Source: Novosphingobium sp. 9 (GTDB lineage: Bacteria; Pseudomonadota; Alphaproteobacteria; Sphingomonadales; Sphingomonadaceae). Taken from it: 64,000 bases of DNA. The position numbers and the translations under genes were made by a program. A model generated the notes under the pieces. The model did no database searches and was not told where the DNA came from. It saw only the letters and a list, made by a program, of their open reading frames with translations. Position 1 is the first letter of the stretch, and each line of letters begins with the position of its first letter. Shown here piece by piece: positions 45,558 through 56,051 of the stretch. The DNA lies in NCBI RefSeq assembly GCF_025340265.1, contig NZ_CP022708.1:333501-397500 (forward strand). The letters are read 5' to 3'.

Positions 45558-47869
45558 TGCCCGAAATGATATCGGCTCCTGTCGCGACCTATCGCTTGCA
45601 ATTGCGTGATGGGGTGGATCTTTTGGCTGCGCAAAAATTGCTGCCCTGGCTCAATGCTCTGGGTGTCAGTCACCTCTATCTGTCGCCCCTGATGGCCGCT
45701 GTCAGGGGCTCGTCGCATGGGTACGATGTCACTGACCCCACACGTGTGGACCCGGAGCTGGGCGGAGAGACAGCATTCGCCGCGCTTGCCGTTGCGGCAC
45801 GACAGGCTGGGGTCGGGTTGATTTTGGATATTGTCCCCAACCATCAGGCCTTTTCGCCACAGAACCCTTTCGTAGCGGACATCCTTCGGTATGGGCCTGA
45901 TAGCGAACATGCAAAAATGTTCGATATCGACTGGGATCGTGGACGTCTGCATTTTCCTGTGCTTGATCGCCCGACGGTGGATTTGCTCGAGGGGGAAGCC
46001 CTCGCAATCTCTGGCACCGGCGAACTGCCTGCGTTGAAAATCTATGATGAGATCTACCCGCTGAACCCGACATCCTTGGCTGCGGCATTGGCCTCGGGAG
46101 AAAGAGCGCTCGATGCTGATGGGCTGGAGAAACTGCTGGCCCAGCAGCACTGGAGCGTGGGGCACTGGAGGGACAGTGCCGGGCAAATCATCCATCGTCG
46201 GTTCTTCAATATCTCCGGCCTCATCGGTGTGCGCCAGGAAGATCCGGTGGTGTTCGATCTGACGCACCGCTGGTTATTCGAGCAGGTCGCTGCCGGGCAT
46301 GTCCAGGGCGTAAGGGTGGACCATGTCGACGGTCTGGCGCGACCCGGCAACTATCTTAATCGCCTGCGTGCCGCGCTCGATGCCATCAGCTCGACGCCCA
46401 TGCCGATATGGATAGAGAAGATCGTGAAAGCTGACGAGGCATTGCCGCGATGGCCGGTTGCGGGGATGAGCGGCTATGAATTTCTCGCTCCGCTCACGCG
46501 ATTGCTGATGCCAGCCACAGGGTTGGCGGCACTGCACGAGGCGGCAAATGGCGCGGTGCCTGCTGACGTGTCGGATGAAGTGCGCAACGTGCGTGGCCGA
46601 TTGCTTCAGGACACGTTTGCCCCTGAGCGCGCGCGCGTGTTGCAGGCGGCGCGCACGGCCTTGGCATCGGATGCGGCAGATAGCGCAGGCCAGGCCGCAC
46701 GACACGACGATGCAGTTCTTGCCGATGCCTTGGATTCGCTTGCATGCGATTGGCCGGTCTATCGCTCCTATGCAGCGGATGGATGCCCGCTTGAGCCAGG
46801 TCCGCAAGCGGCGTTGGCCAAGGCCCAAGGACATGGCGCCACTTTGCTGGCTGACCTCCTTCACGCGCCGGACGATACGTTATCACGAGCCTTCGCGACG
46901 CGCTTCGAGCAATTGACAGGGGCGCTCACCGCGAAATCGGAAGAGGACACCGTTTTCTTTCGCGCAGTGGCATGCCTTGCCTTTTGCGAAGTGGGGTTAG
47001 AGCCCGATCTTGGTGTCCTCGAGCCGATTGCCTTTGAGCGCGCGATGCAAAAGCGGGCAGATCAGACACCGCTGGGGCTTTCGACCCTATCGACCCACGA
47101 TACAAAGCGCAGTGCAGATGCCCGGGCCGCGCTGATTGCTCTGGCTTGGAGGCCGACGCTGGCACAGGAACTGTATCGCGCGGCGCGTAGCGAAGCAGAA
47201 GCGATGAACTTGCCTTCGCATGTTGGCCTATATGCCATGCAGACAGCGCTTGTCATGCGTGGCGCCGATAATGCTGGCGCACGTATTGACGGGCATCTTG
47301 CCAAGGCACTTCGTGAAGGAAAGGTATTATCCTCTCATGAGGTGCCACAAGAGAAGCTGGAAAAGATCGCTGGGCAGCTATCTCGAGGTTTCCTTCGCGA
47401 TCTCGATGATCATGTTCTGTGGTCTCGCGAGCAAGAGCTCGATTTCGACACGGTGCGAGAGGCGATCATACTGGCACAGGTCGCATTCCAAATGACTGCC
47501 CCGGGGGTGCCGGATATCTATCGAGGAAGCGAAGTGCTCCACGTCGCGCTGACGGACCCTGATAATCGCCGGTCAGTCGATTTCCATGCAATCGAAGCCT
47601 TTTGCCAAGACGAAACCTCGATTTGTGGGAGAAAGCTGGCATTAACTCGCCATCTGCTTGCCAGGCGCGGTCGCGATCCGGAACTGTTTGTGCGTGGCGA
47701 TTACAGGCTGGAGGAGACCACCCAGCACTGGATCGTAACCAGGCGGCTGGATGGTCGACAGGAAACTATATTCATTCCGCGCCCGGCAATGTGTACGAAT
47801 GAGGGGCGCAGTACGGATCAGGCAATGCCAGCGCCCCCTGTCACCCCAAATACCTCGCCGGTGATGTAA
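45557..47869 (+). CDS. treY: Malto-oligosyltrehalose synthase
   Basis: About 770 residues, GH13. Turns the reducing-end alpha-1,4 bond of a maltooligosaccharide into an alpha-1,1 bond. [60 protein letters not shown] and [20 protein letters not shown] are hallmark TreY segments; [17 protein letters not shown] holds the nucleophile Asp, [20 protein letters not shown] the acid Glu, and [20 protein letters not shown] the third site. [12 protein letters not shown] lies near the end. The C-terminus (after IFIPRP) reads over the end of an opposite-strand SDR remnant, so the last ~20 residues may be altered relative to homologues. Confidence 0.95.
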   Translation: MPEMISAPVATYRLQLRDGVDLLAAQKLLPWLNALGVSHLYLSPLMAAVRGSSHGYDVTDPTRVDPELGGETAFAALAVAARQAGVGLILDIVPNHQAFSPQNPFVADILRYGPDSEHAKMFDIDWDRGRLHFPVLDRPTVDLLEGEALAISGTGELPALKIYDEIYPLNPTSLAAALASGERALDADGLEKLLAQQHWSVGHWRDSAGQIIHRRFFNISGLIGVRQEDPVVFDLTHRWLFEQVAAGHVQGVRVDHVDGLARPGNYLNRLRAALDAISSTPMPIWIEKIVKADEALPRWPVAGMSGYEFLAPLTRLLMPATGLAALHEAANGAVPADVSDEVRNVRGRLLQDTFAPERARVLQAARTALASDAADSAGQAARHDDAVLADALDSLACDWPVYRSYAADGCPLEPGPQAALAKAQGHGATLLADLLHAPDDTLSRAFATRFEQLTGALTAKSEEDTVFFRAVACLAFCEVGLEPDLGVLEPIAFERAMQKRADQTPLGLSTLSTHDTKRSADARAALIALAWRPTLAQELYRAARSEAEAMNLPSHVGLYAMQTALVMRGADNAGARIDGHLAKALREGKVLSSHEVPQEKLEKIAGQLSRGFLRDLDDHVLWSREQELDFDTVREAIILAQVAFQMTAPGVPDIYRGSEVLHVALTDPDNRRSVDFHAIEAFCQDETSICGRKLALTRHLLARRGRDPELFVRGDYRLEETTQHWIVTRRLDGRQETIFIPRPAMCTNEGRSTDQAMPAPPVTPNTSPVM

Positions 47870-47929
47870 CTGCCTTCTTGCGAGGCCAGGAGCACATACA
47901 CCGGTGCGATTTCGACAGGTTGGCCAGGG
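47818..47929 (-). pseudogene. SDR oxidoreductase remnant, C-terminus only, cut by IS21
   Basis: Read on the minus strand from the IS boundary, the sequence gives [20 protein letters not shown] and [16 protein letters not shown] then stop (TCA at 47818-47820). This is the C-terminus of a short-chain dehydrogenase of the YghA/glucose-1-dehydrogenase-like group. The rest of the gene is missing on the other side of the element, so it was lost, not just split. It overlaps the 3' end of treY on the opposite strand. Confidence 0.85.
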
Positions 47930-47958
47930 TGTTGATTGCCACTGAGAAGTGACCCGGG
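47930..47958 (+). repeat. IS21 left terminal inverted repeat
   Basis: 29 bases identical, as reverse complement, to 50391-50419. An inner motif TGAGAATTGACCC at 47977-47989 repeats the TGAGAAGTGACCC core of the terminus with one change, giving two transposase-binding sites at this end. Confidence 0.92.
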
Positions 47959-48039
47959 GCGCGTATAAATTACCGCTGAGAATTGACCCATGTTTTCCTC
48001 CCTTCCGGCTGCCAGTCGGAGGGTCTTGGAGTGATCGAC

Positions 48040-49561
48040 ATGGACTTATTCAGTGTGATCCGCCGGTGGCATTTCCGGCAGGGGATTTCCATTCGGGAGA
48101 TCAAGCGCCGGACCGGCCTGTCCCGCAACACCATCCGCAAGTATCTGCGCTCCGACACGGTTGAACCCAGCTTCAAGGTTCCGTTACGGTCGAGCAAACT
48201 CGATCCCTTCGCAGACAAACTGACGGCTTGGCTGCGAGTGGAATCCAAGAAATCCCGCAAGCAGAAGAGGACCGCCAAGCAACTCTACGTTGATCTGGTG
48301 AAGCTGGGTTACGATGGTTCCTATAACCGGGTGGCCGCCTTTGCGCGGCGATGGCGGACCGAGCTTCAGTATCAACAGCAGACCAGCGGGCGCGGGACGT
48401 TCGTGCCTTTGGTTTTCCAGCCTGGCGAGGCCTTCCAGTTCGACTGGAGTGAGGATTATGCCGTGCTGGACGGCAAGGTGACCAAGCTGCAGGTTGCCCA
48501 TACCAAGCTGGCACATAGCCGCGCCTTCATCGTGCGAGCCTATCTGCTCCAGACCCATGAGATGCTGTTCGACGCGCTGGCGCAGGCATTCCGGGTGCTT
48601 GGCGGCGTGCCGCAGCGTGGCATCTTCGACAATATGCGGACCGCTGTCGACAAGATCGGGACGGGGAAGGCGCGGCAGGTCAATGCCAGGTTCGCCGCCA
48701 TGGCCAGCCACTATCTGTTCGAGGCCGATTTCTGCAATCCGGCTTCTGGCTGGGAGAAAGGACAGGTCGAGAAGAACGTCCAGGACGCTCGACGCCGGCT
48801 GTGGCAACCGATGCCCAGCTTCCGCGATCTGGCTGAGTTGAACACCTGGCTGGAAGAACAATGCATCGCCCAATGGGGCGAGATCCAGCATGGTGTCCTG
48901 CCCGGCACCGTGGCCGATGCGCACGCCGAGGAAGTTTCCTGCCTGATGCCGCTGGGCCGGCCCTTCGATGGCTTTGTCGAGCAGATCAAGCGCGTGTCGC
49001 CGACCTTGCCTCATTGCCTTCGACCGGAACCGCTATTCGGTGCCTGCATCCTTCGCGAACCGACCCGTCAGCCTGAGGGTCTACCCGGATCGTCTGGTCA
49101 TAGCGGCCGAAGGTCAGATCGTGTGCGAACATCCCCGGCTCATCGACCGTTCCCATCACAAGCCGGGACGCACGATCTATGACTGGCGGCATTATCTGGC
49201 GGTGATCCAGCGCAAGCCCGGCGCCTTGCGTAATGGCGCCCCCTTCCTCGAGATGCCCGAAGCCTTCCGGCAGTTACAGGGCCATCTGCTAAAGCGCCCG
49301 GGCGGCGACAGGGAGATGGTCGAGATCCTGTCTCTCGTTCTGCATCATGACGAGCGGGCAGTGTTGAGCGCGGTCGAGTTGGCTCTGGAAGCCGGTGTTG
49401 CCACCAAGACCCACGTTCTCAACATGTTGCATCGCCTTATCGATGGCAAGGTGCCTCCAGCAGCGCCGATCGATGCGCCTCAGGCCTTGCGTTTGACGCA
49501 GGAGCCCGAGGCCAATGTCGTACGCTATGACAGGCTAAGGGAGATCCGCCATGCGTCATGA
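48040..49561 (+). pseudogene. istA: IS21 transposase IstA, frameshifted
   Basis: The frame begins [20 protein letters not shown] with the helix-turn-helix KRRTGLSRNTIRKYLRSDTV, then the DDE integrase core (FQFDWSEDYAVLDGKVTKLQ, RGIFDNMRTAVDKIGTGKAR, NPASGWEKGQVEKNVQDARR). The frame breaks near 49006-49007, where an extra T turns TCLIAFDRNRYS into nonsense. Removing one T continues to [18 protein letters not shown] at 49561: about 506 residues, normal length. Here an inserted base, not a lost one, causes the break. It overlaps istB by 11 bases. If the break is real, the element cannot move unaided. Confidence 0.92.
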
Positions 49562-50330
49562 TCCCGCCAGCGCGGCCATCGTCGTCATGCTGCGCAGCCT
49601 CAAGATGTTCGGCATGGCGCAAGCCGCTGGCGATCTGATCGAGCAAGGCGCGCCTGCCTTCGACGCTGCCGTGCCGATGCTGTCTGGGCTCCTGAAGGCA
49701 GAGATGGCCGAGCGGGAGGTCAGGTCGATCGCCTATCAGATCAAGGCGGCACGCTTCCCGGCCTACAAAGATCTGGCGGGCTTCGATTTTGCCGCCAGCG
49801 AGATCACCGAAGCCCTCGTACGCCAGCTTCATCAGGGCGACTTCATGGAAAACGCCGACAACGTCGTGCTGATCGGCGGGCCCGGCACCGGCAAGAGCCA
49901 TATCGCCACGGCTCTGGGCGTTCAGGCTGTCGAGCATCACCGCAAGAAGGTTCGCTTCTTCTCCACGGTCGATCTGGTCAACGCGCTTGAGCAGGAAAAG
50001 ACCTTGAACCGGTCCGGCCAGCTGACAGAACGCCTGCTACGCCTCGACCTGCTCATCCTCGATGAACTGGGCTACCTGCCCTTCAGCCCATCGGGCGGTG
50101 CCATGCTCTTCCATCTTCTCAGCAAGCTGTACGAGCGCACCAGCGTCGTCATCACCACCAACCTGAGCTTCAGCGAATGGGCTGGCGTGTTCGGCGATGC
50201 CAAGATGACCACCGCGCTGCTCGATCGGCTAACCCATCACTGCCACATCCTGGAGACCGGAAACGACAGCTTCCGCTTCCGCGCCAGCACCGCTACGCCC
50301 AAAGCCAGAAAGGAGAAGCCCGCACCTTGA
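49551..50330 (+). CDS. istB: IS21 helper ATPase IstB
   Basis: About 259 residues of the DnaA/IstB AAA+ family. Walker A in [20 protein letters not shown], Walker B in [20 protein letters not shown], sensor region [20 protein letters not shown] and arginine-finger region [20 protein letters not shown]. IstB forms oligomers on DNA and directs the transposase to its target. The gene is intact and overlaps istA. Confidence 0.96.
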   Translation: MRHDPASAAIVVMLRSLKMFGMAQAAGDLIEQGAPAFDAAVPMLSGLLKAEMAEREVRSIAYQIKAARFPAYKDLAGFDFAASEITEALVRQLHQGDFMENADNVVLIGGPGTGKSHIATALGVQAVEHHRKKVRFFSTVDLVNALEQEKTLNRSGQLTERLLRLDLLILDELGYLPFSPSGGAMLFHLLSKLYERTSVVITTNLSFSEWAGVFGDAKMTTALLDRLTHHCHILETGNDSFRFRASTATPKARKEKPAP

Positions 50331-50390
50331 ACCTGCCCAAAAACGGCAGCACATAAACCATACCCACCCGGGTCAATTCTCAATGGAAAT

Positions 50391-50419
50391 CCCGGGTCAC
50401 TTCTCAGTGGCAATCAACA
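50391..50419 (-). repeat. IS21 right terminal inverted repeat
   Basis: Reverse complement of 47930-47958 over 29 bases. The inner copy is GGGTCAATTCTCA at 50370-50382, matching the left inner motif in inverted orientation. Confidence 0.92.
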
Positions 50420-51861
50420 CTCGATCGCCTTTCACGCGAACTCGAGCTTGCAGGAGCTGACCAGATCAACGCTCTCCTGCAAGTGCATGCCAATTCCCCA
50501 GAAATGCGGCACTTGTCCTATGAGGGCGGCCTCTCCTTCGCCATGGGGCTGCGCCAGCTGCGCATCATCCCTTCCGAACGGACACGGTTCGAGAGGATTT
50601 TCCAATCGGCCATCGATCCACGGGACGGCAGCTACCAACTTGGCTATCTCTTTGTCTGCGCCATCGAGACCCTTTCCCAAAGCCACGGCCGGTCGGACAT
50701 GCTGCTCGGTTTCCTGCGTAATTATTTCTTCAACGACCCGGTACTAGCTGCCTTGATCCTCGATGAGGACACCGGCATTGTCGAACTATACAATCAGGTC
50801 AGCGTATATTTCTCCGAAAGGGTTGTTGCGCTGACCTCGGACCCGGAAACTACTGCCCGTCAGGTCGAGGCCTGGGGCACAACGGTTCCCTTCGCACCCG
50901 TTGCTCGCAGCCGCGCTGACGATTTTTTGGGTCGTACGCCCTCGGACGAAGCAGATCCTGCAGCCGAACTCTACGCCGAGAAGCTTCGCGCATTTTGCAC
51001 CTCGGTCGGCTCCGAGGTCGTCCCTGGGGAGGTGCTAGAAACTTTCCTCGTCCTAGGTAGAGCCCTTATGCCGCTGGGCTCAGATGATTTCGCAGTCACC
51101 GCCGTTAGCGATGGCCTTGTCCATATGTCCACTGACAAGGGCCTGGAAATCAGCGTCAACACGGCAGATTTCCATTCGACCCCGTGCCAGGAACGCGCAT
51201 TCGCGCTAAAATGCTGGCCAACGTCATGTCCCCGAGCACAATCGTGTCATTTCAATGGGGCGAGCAATTCGAGATTATCGCTCCCGGACACGATTCCATC
51301 TCGAAACCGATCGTCGAAGTTGCCTATCATTACGCGGAGCAGATCAGGGAAGTTGTCCAAATCGGACAAGAGGCTATAGAGCATATCCAGCGCCAAACAC
51401 CATATGGTTTGGAACGTATCGAGGCGGTCGCGGACGAATATCTCGAGAGTGACGAGGCGACAAATCATGTCATCCAGATTTACCGCTTTCCCATCGTCAT
51501 GGCATTCACCGCAGATATCCCTGAAAGCATGGATGCACGCTGGCGTACGAGCGCTTTCAGAGCGTGGCAGCCTCGCGGCGTCTCGACGCTGCTCAACAGT
51601 CCCGCCCTCCTACGTGATTTCTTGAAGATTTGCGGAATGACTGTCGCCCTTCACATAGGGCGCGAGGACCTAAATGAACTCGATCTCGTCCAAAGTCCCG
51701 ACGATCTCGACCACATAGATGCAGAGCTCTTCGCTCTGTTCAGAGGTATTACGCGAAAGGATTACCAGTCCATCATCTCTGCTGTCCAATTAAAATTTGA
51801 GAGCCAGGGCATAAGACTCTTTGGCCAAACACAAGGAGGCGAATGGTTATCTTTGATCTGA
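50420..51861 (+). pseudogene. Unrecognised protein, headless (cut by IS21) and frameshifted at a C4 run
   Basis: The frame is open directly from the IS boundary (LDRLSRELELAGADQINALL), so the N-terminus is missing. It continues through MRHLSYEGGLSFAMGLRQLR and YLFVCAIETLSQSHGRSDML. At the four C of 51180-51183 the frame breaks; one added C restores HSTPVPGTRIRAKMLANVMS and carries on to EWLSLI at 51861: about 480 residues remain. It is soluble, with no membrane segment or classical nucleotide motif, and acidic toward the C-terminus (EHIQRQTPYGLERIEAVADE). I do not recognise the family. Its position beside mobile elements suggests accessory DNA. Function cannot be assigned. Confidence 0.65.
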
Positions 51862-52483
51862 CAGCCGTGCGTTCTTCTTTGAAGCGTCGATTTGCAACCA
51901 TCGTCGAACGGTTTCGTCATTGTCCGCATCCCATCGCTCTCACGTCACCTCGCGTACGGTAGAGGCAGCGTGTGGTCGTGCTGGTTCACAGGTCCTGCCT
52001 AACTGTTTCAGCCGTTGGACCCGAAAGTCGATCACACAGCGACGCCAATCCATACGGTGAGGGTCAGCCATCTGTTGCTACCATCTGGTAAGCTGAATTC
52101 CGTAATCGGCCAGTCTTGAGCGTCGAGAATGCGAAAGCGGAACGACCGCACCTGGGAGCGAGGAATCGGCAGTTGAACGACTGGGAAGGTGAAGGGTTTC
52201 GGGCGCTTGCGTACGAAAGCCTCCCATGCAGGAACCCGCGTGCCCGATAGGCTGGGCTATGGGGATTTGCGCTTTCGCGTGGTGTGGCGGGGTGAAGTGC
52301 GCGCTTTGATGGAGGCACGACAGCAGCGCAGTAGCGGGTGCCTGGATGCGCTGAGGGTGTGTTCGGCGCGCTGTCGAGGTTGATGCCAGGAGCAGACGCG
52401 GGCGCGTCGCGCGTTGGGAGCAAGTCGGCCCTCTGACCACCGCGCGCTCTGCGGGGCCATGGCGACTGGCGGACCATGCCGGG
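51862..52483. other. Non-coding stretch between remnant gene and IS91-type transposase
   Basis: 622 bases with no supported gene. In IS91-like elements the origin or terminus lies just outside the transposase gene, so the part near 52384-52483 could hold an element end. I could not identify a defined end or flanking tetranucleotide with confidence. Confidence 0.45.
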
Positions 52484-53683
52484 TCATGCGGCGCGCTCCC
52501 GGATTGGCGGGCTAGGCCTGGGCGGCGCGCGGGGCTGGCTCCAGCGTGGGAAGGTTTCGATGACGATCATGCGCCCGCCGCAGCACGGACATGGCGCGCA
52601 AGTGTCGGGCTCGGCTTCGGGCTCCGGCGCCTCCGCCTCCACCTCTGGCGTGACGGGAAGCAGGCGGCGGGCGAGCGCGAGATTGTCGTGGCGTGCGGCG
52701 CTGGCGAGCAGGCCGTAATGGCGGATGCGGTGGAAGCCACGCGGCAGGACGTGGAGCAGGAAGCGGCGAATGAACTCGTTGGCGGTCAACGTCATGACCC
52801 GCTGGCGTTCGGGCCCATCGCGGCGATAGTCCTTATAACGCAAGGTCACGCCGTTCGCGTCGAAGGCGATCAGGCGCCGGTTCGAGATGGCGACGCGGTG
52901 GGTATAGCGCGAGAGGTAGGCGAGCACCGCTTCCGGCCCGGCAAAGGGCGGCTTGGCATAGACCACCCAGCGTTTCTTGCGCGCCGGGGCAAGGTGCCGC
53001 TGGAAGGTCCGCCGCTCTGTCAGATCGGTCAGGGAGCCGAAGAAGGCGAGCTTGCCGGCATCGTGCAGCGCGTTCAGCCGGGTGAGGAAGAGCCGTCGGA
53101 ACAGCGCCCCCAGCACGCGCACCGGCAGGAGGAAGGCCGGACGCGAGGAGATCCAGCGACTTGCATCGGGCGCGATACCGCCGCCCGGCACGATCATGTG
53201 GACATGCGGATGGTGGGTCATTGCCGATCCCCAGGTGTGGAGGACGGCGGTGATCCCGATCCGGGCGCCCAGATGGCGGGGATCGGCGGCGATGGTCAGC
53301 ATCGTCTGCGCGGCCGCCTTGAACAACAGGTCGTAGACCAGCGCCTTGTTCTGCCACGCGATGTCGGCAACCTCGGCGGGTAGCGTGAAGACGACGTGGA
53401 AGTAGCCGACGGGAAGCAGGTCGGCCTCCCGTTCGGCCAGCCAGGTGCGCGCGGCGGCGCCCTGGCATTTTGGGCAATGCCGGTTGCGGCAGCTGTTGTA
53501 GGCGACCCGCCAGTGCCCGCAGTCCTGACAGGCCTCGACGTGCCCGCCCAGGGCTGCGGTGCGACAAGTCTCGATCGCGGACATCACCTTGAGCTGGGCA
53601 AGACTCAGGTGCCCGGCATGGGCCGCCCGGTAGGCTGGTCCGACCGAGCGGAAGATGTCCGCGACCTCGAGGTTGGAGCGCAT
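52484..53683 (-). CDS. IS91-family rolling-circle transposase
   Basis: About 399 residues. The N-terminal zinc-binding part has CQDCGHWRVAYNSCRNRHCP and KCQGAAARTWLAEREADLLP. The HUH motif is in MTHHPHVHMIVPGGGIAPDA and the catalytic tyrosine region in AYLSRYTHRVAISNRRLIAF, followed by TLRYKDYRRDGPERQRVMTL. A CPCCGG knuckle lies near the C-terminus. Such enzymes move by replicative rolling-circle transposition and may carry adjacent genes along. The tyrosine-recombinase gene just upstream on the same strand is a regular companion, with 5 bases between them. Confidence 0.94.
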   Translation of the reverse strand: MRSNLEVADIFRSVGPAYRAAHAGHLSLAQLKVMSAIETCRTAALGGHVEACQDCGHWRVAYNSCRNRHCPKCQGAAARTWLAEREADLLPVGYFHVVFTLPAEVADIAWQNKALVYDLLFKAAAQTMLTIAADPRHLGARIGITAVLHTWGSAMTHHPHVHMIVPGGGIAPDASRWISSRPAFLLPVRVLGALFRRLFLTRLNALHDAGKLAFFGSLTDLTERRTFQRHLAPARKKRWVVYAKPPFAGPEAVLAYLSRYTHRVAISNRRLIAFDANGVTLRYKDYRRDGPERQRVMTLTANEFIRRFLLHVLPRGFHRIRHYGLLASAARHDNLALARRLLPVTPEVEAEAPEPEAEPDTCAPCPCCGGRMIVIETFPRWSQPRAPPRPSPPIRERAA

Positions 53684-53687
53684 CGGC

Positions 53688-54607
53688 TCATCCGGCGTCG
53701 TCTGGTCCTATGGGCGCTTTGCCCTCCATCAGCGCCATCAGCTGGTCAAGCGGGCCCGACACGGCGTGGATCGTGCGCGTGGAGACCTTGGTGTAGAGGG
53801 CGGTGGTCTCCAGTTTGCTGTGGCCGAGCAGGACCTGGATCACGCGGATATCGACATCCTGCTCGAGCAGATGCGTGGCGAAGGAATGGCGCAGGGTGTG
53901 CGGGCTGACGCGCTTGCGGATGCCAGCCACCTCGGCCGCCTCCTGGACCGCGCGGTGCAACTGCCGGGTCGAGATTGGATCGGTGACGTTCTGGCCGGGG
54001 AACAGCCAGCCATGCGCGATCAGCACCCCGCGCTTCCTGCCCTCTCGCCACCACATCCGCAGCAGTTCGAGCAGCTGGGGCGAGAGCATGGCATTGCGAT
54101 CCTTGCCGCCCTTGCCCTGTTCAACGCGGATCAACATGCGTGTGCTGTCGATATCGTCGACCTTGAGGTGGGCGACCTCGGATACGCGCAGGCCCGCGCC
54201 ATAGGCCACCCCAGCGCCGCCTTGTACTTCATGCCGGGGGCGGACTGGAGCAACCGCGCAGCCTCCTCGACGCTCAGCACTTCGGGCAGCCGGGGCACGA
54301 TGCGGGTGACGACCAAGGCCCGCGCCAGATCGCGTCGCCTGAGCGTGACGTTATACAGGAAGCGCAAGGCCGACACGGTGCCGTTGATGGTGCTCGGCCT
54401 GACCCCGCTCTCATGCTGCATGAGCTGAAAGCGGCGAAGGTCCTCTTCCGTTGCCGTATCGGGAGGGCGCCCCAGGAAGGCTGCCAGGCGCTTCACATGG
54501 CGCACATAATCCTTCTGGGTATGCGGACCGAGCCCCCGCATCATCATGTCGTGCTGCATCCGCTGGCGCAGCGGGCTGATCGGGGCGGTATTGATCGAGA
54601 CAGTCAT
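53688..54607 (-). pseudogene. Tyrosine recombinase (XerD-like) companion of the IS91 element, frameshifted at a C4 run
   Basis: The frame from the ATG at 54607 (GAGAGGAAC upstream) gives the N-terminal SAM-like domain (RQRMQHDMMMRGLGPHTQKD, TINGTVSALRFLYNVTLRRR). It breaks at the four C of 54209-54212 (G on the coding strand). One added base restores KAALGVAYGAGLRVSEVAHL, then HTLRHSFATHLLEQDVDIRV and LLGHSKLETTALYTKV with the catalytic R-H-R-H-Y set, ending at 53688: about 306 residues, normal length. The break is probably a homopolymer sequencing error; if real, the recombinase is dead. Confidence 0.9.
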
Positions 54608-54794
54608 GGCAAGTTCCTCTCCGTTAAAGGAACTGCCAGCCTCGCCCCGCTAAAGGCCTACATGTACCACGCTACATCGCCCCACGCGCCCCTCCCGCGC
54701 GAGCGGGTTCGTGCATGGGTCGACTGTGCGCTTGCTGAGCACGAATTTCCCAAGACCTCTTCCCTAAGGCATAATGCTTTGGCCTCTTGCGGCA

Positions 54795-56051
54795 TCACGC
54801 CCTGCCATCATATCCCGTTATCAGCCCATACGTACAATCTTCCAGCAACGCCATCATGCTGCGCTGTATCTGGGTGGGCAGCCAGTCGCGACGCACCGTG
54901 AACCCGATCGACCGCTGGACTTTCAATCCCTTGAATTCCGTTGCGCCCAGCAAAGGCTGCGCGGCCATACCCTGCACCTGTGATCGAGGGCCGAGCGTCA
55001 CGCAGTCACTTGCAGCCAGAGTGGCCATGAGCATCGGTTCGGAGCTGGTTTCCAGAACCACGCGCGGGCGACTGGGAAGCGCTGCAAGCACCTCCTCGAT
55101 GGCCTGACGGCGCGGGCTGGCGGCGGAGGGAACGACCCATACCTGCTGTGACAGCATTCTGGCGCAGACCTGCCCGGTCGCCGTTACCGGATGCCCGGCC
55201 CTTGCCACGATCACGTAAGGGTCATCGATCAAGGGCTGTCCGGCAAAGTCCGGGTCGACGCGTTCGGGCCGCACCGCCCCGAACAGCAGATCGATCCGAC
55301 CGTCGCGCAGCTGCGGCGCCACCCAATCATAAGGGCCTTCCTCGATCCGCAGTTCGACATCGGGATGACGCGCGATCAACTGACCGATCGCCGCACCGAC
55401 CACGGCGCTGGGCGTCATCGGCAGCACGCCGATGCGCACGCGACCTCTGCCGCGCCCTTGCTCCGCCTCGACATCGTCCTGTGCCTGATCGATCTCGGCC
55501 AGCGCCAGTTGCAGCTGGTTCGCCAAAACGCGCCCCTTGCGCGTCACCTCGAACCGGCGCCCGCTGCGGCGGTAGAGCCGCGCCCCCAACAACAGTTCCA
55601 GCGAATGCACCACACGGTTCACGGCCGGTGGAGAGACTGCCAATTCCTGCGCCGCCGCCTCGAACGACCCTGCCGAGGCCACCGCAAGGTGACAGGCGAC
55701 CTGCGTGCTGGTCAGTTGCCCCTGCGCCCGGACGACAATGTCGTCATCTCCATCGCCCTCGGCCACAAGCGCCGCCGCCAGTCCCTTGCGCAAGTGCGCC
55801 CGCATGCGCTCCACCCGCATGCACAAGATGCGTCCTGCCGCCGTCAGCGCACTGCCGCGGGCAGAGCGTTCGATCAGCGGCGTGCCCAGACTTACGTCCA
55901 GCCGGGCCAGCGCATGGCTGACCGCCGGCTGCGACAGCCGCAGGCGACGCGCTGCACGGCCGGCGGTTCCCGCCTCTGCGGTTGCCTCGAAGATGGCAAG
56001 CTGGCGCAGGGTGGCGCGCTGCGACCATGGAGCGGGAATATCCTTCATCAA
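54795..56051 (-). CDS. LysR-type regulator with two N-terminal helix-turn-helix domains
   Basis: About 418 residues, some 110 longer than a normal LysR protein. The first winged helix (TLRQLAIFEATAEAGTAGRA, RLRLSQPAVSHALARLDVSL, PLIERSARGSALTAAG) is followed by a second one in tandem (VACHLAVASAGSFEAAAQEL, VSPPAVNRVVHSLELLLGAR, LYRRSGRRFEVTRKGRVLAN), then the effector-binding domain (RVRIGVLPMTPSAVVGAAIG, RIEEGPYDWVAPQLRDGRID). Start at 56051 or the ATG at 56048. It is divergent from the porin-ABC operon and very likely controls it. A tandem HTH may let one dimer bind four half-sites; this is inference. Confidence 0.9.
   Translation of the reverse strand: MMKDIPAPWSQRATLRQLAIFEATAEAGTAGRAARRLRLSQPAVSHALARLDVSLGTPLIERSARGSALTAAGRILCMRVERMRAHLRKGLAAALVAEGDGDDDIVVRAQGQLTSTQVACHLAVASAGSFEAAAQELAVSPPAVNRVVHSLELLLGARLYRRSGRRFEVTRKGRVLANQLQLALAEIDQAQDDVEAEQGRGRGRVRIGVLPMTPSAVVGAAIGQLIARHPDVELRIEEGPYDWVAPQLRDGRIDLLFGAVRPERVDPDFAGQPLIDDPYVIVARAGHPVTATGQVCARMLSQQVWVVPSAASPRRQAIEEVLAALPSRPRVVLETSSEPMLMATLAASDCVTLGPRSQVQGMAAQPLLGATEFKGLKVQRSIGFTVRRDWLPTQIQRSMMALLEDCTYGLITGYDGRA

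Larger units (their letters stand above)
47930..50419 (+). mobile_element. IS21-family insertion sequence, complete, 2490 bases
   Basis: Bounded by 29-base perfect terminal inverted repeats starting TGTTGATTGCCACTGAGAAG, with inner copies of the TGAGAA-TGACCC motif, as usual for IS21 elements. It carries istA (transposase, frameshifted here) and istB (ATPase helper). The bases flanking it (ccaggg on the left, ctcgat on the right) do not match, so there is no target-site duplication. With an SDR gene end on the left and a different headless gene on the right, this indicates a deletion or recombination between two copies after insertion. Confidence 0.93.

Noticed and set aside
52064..52477. 137-codon minus-strand frame near the IS91 transposase
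   Set aside because: Composition is Arg/Pro/Ser-rich like a shadow frame, and no homology is visible; probably element-end DNA.
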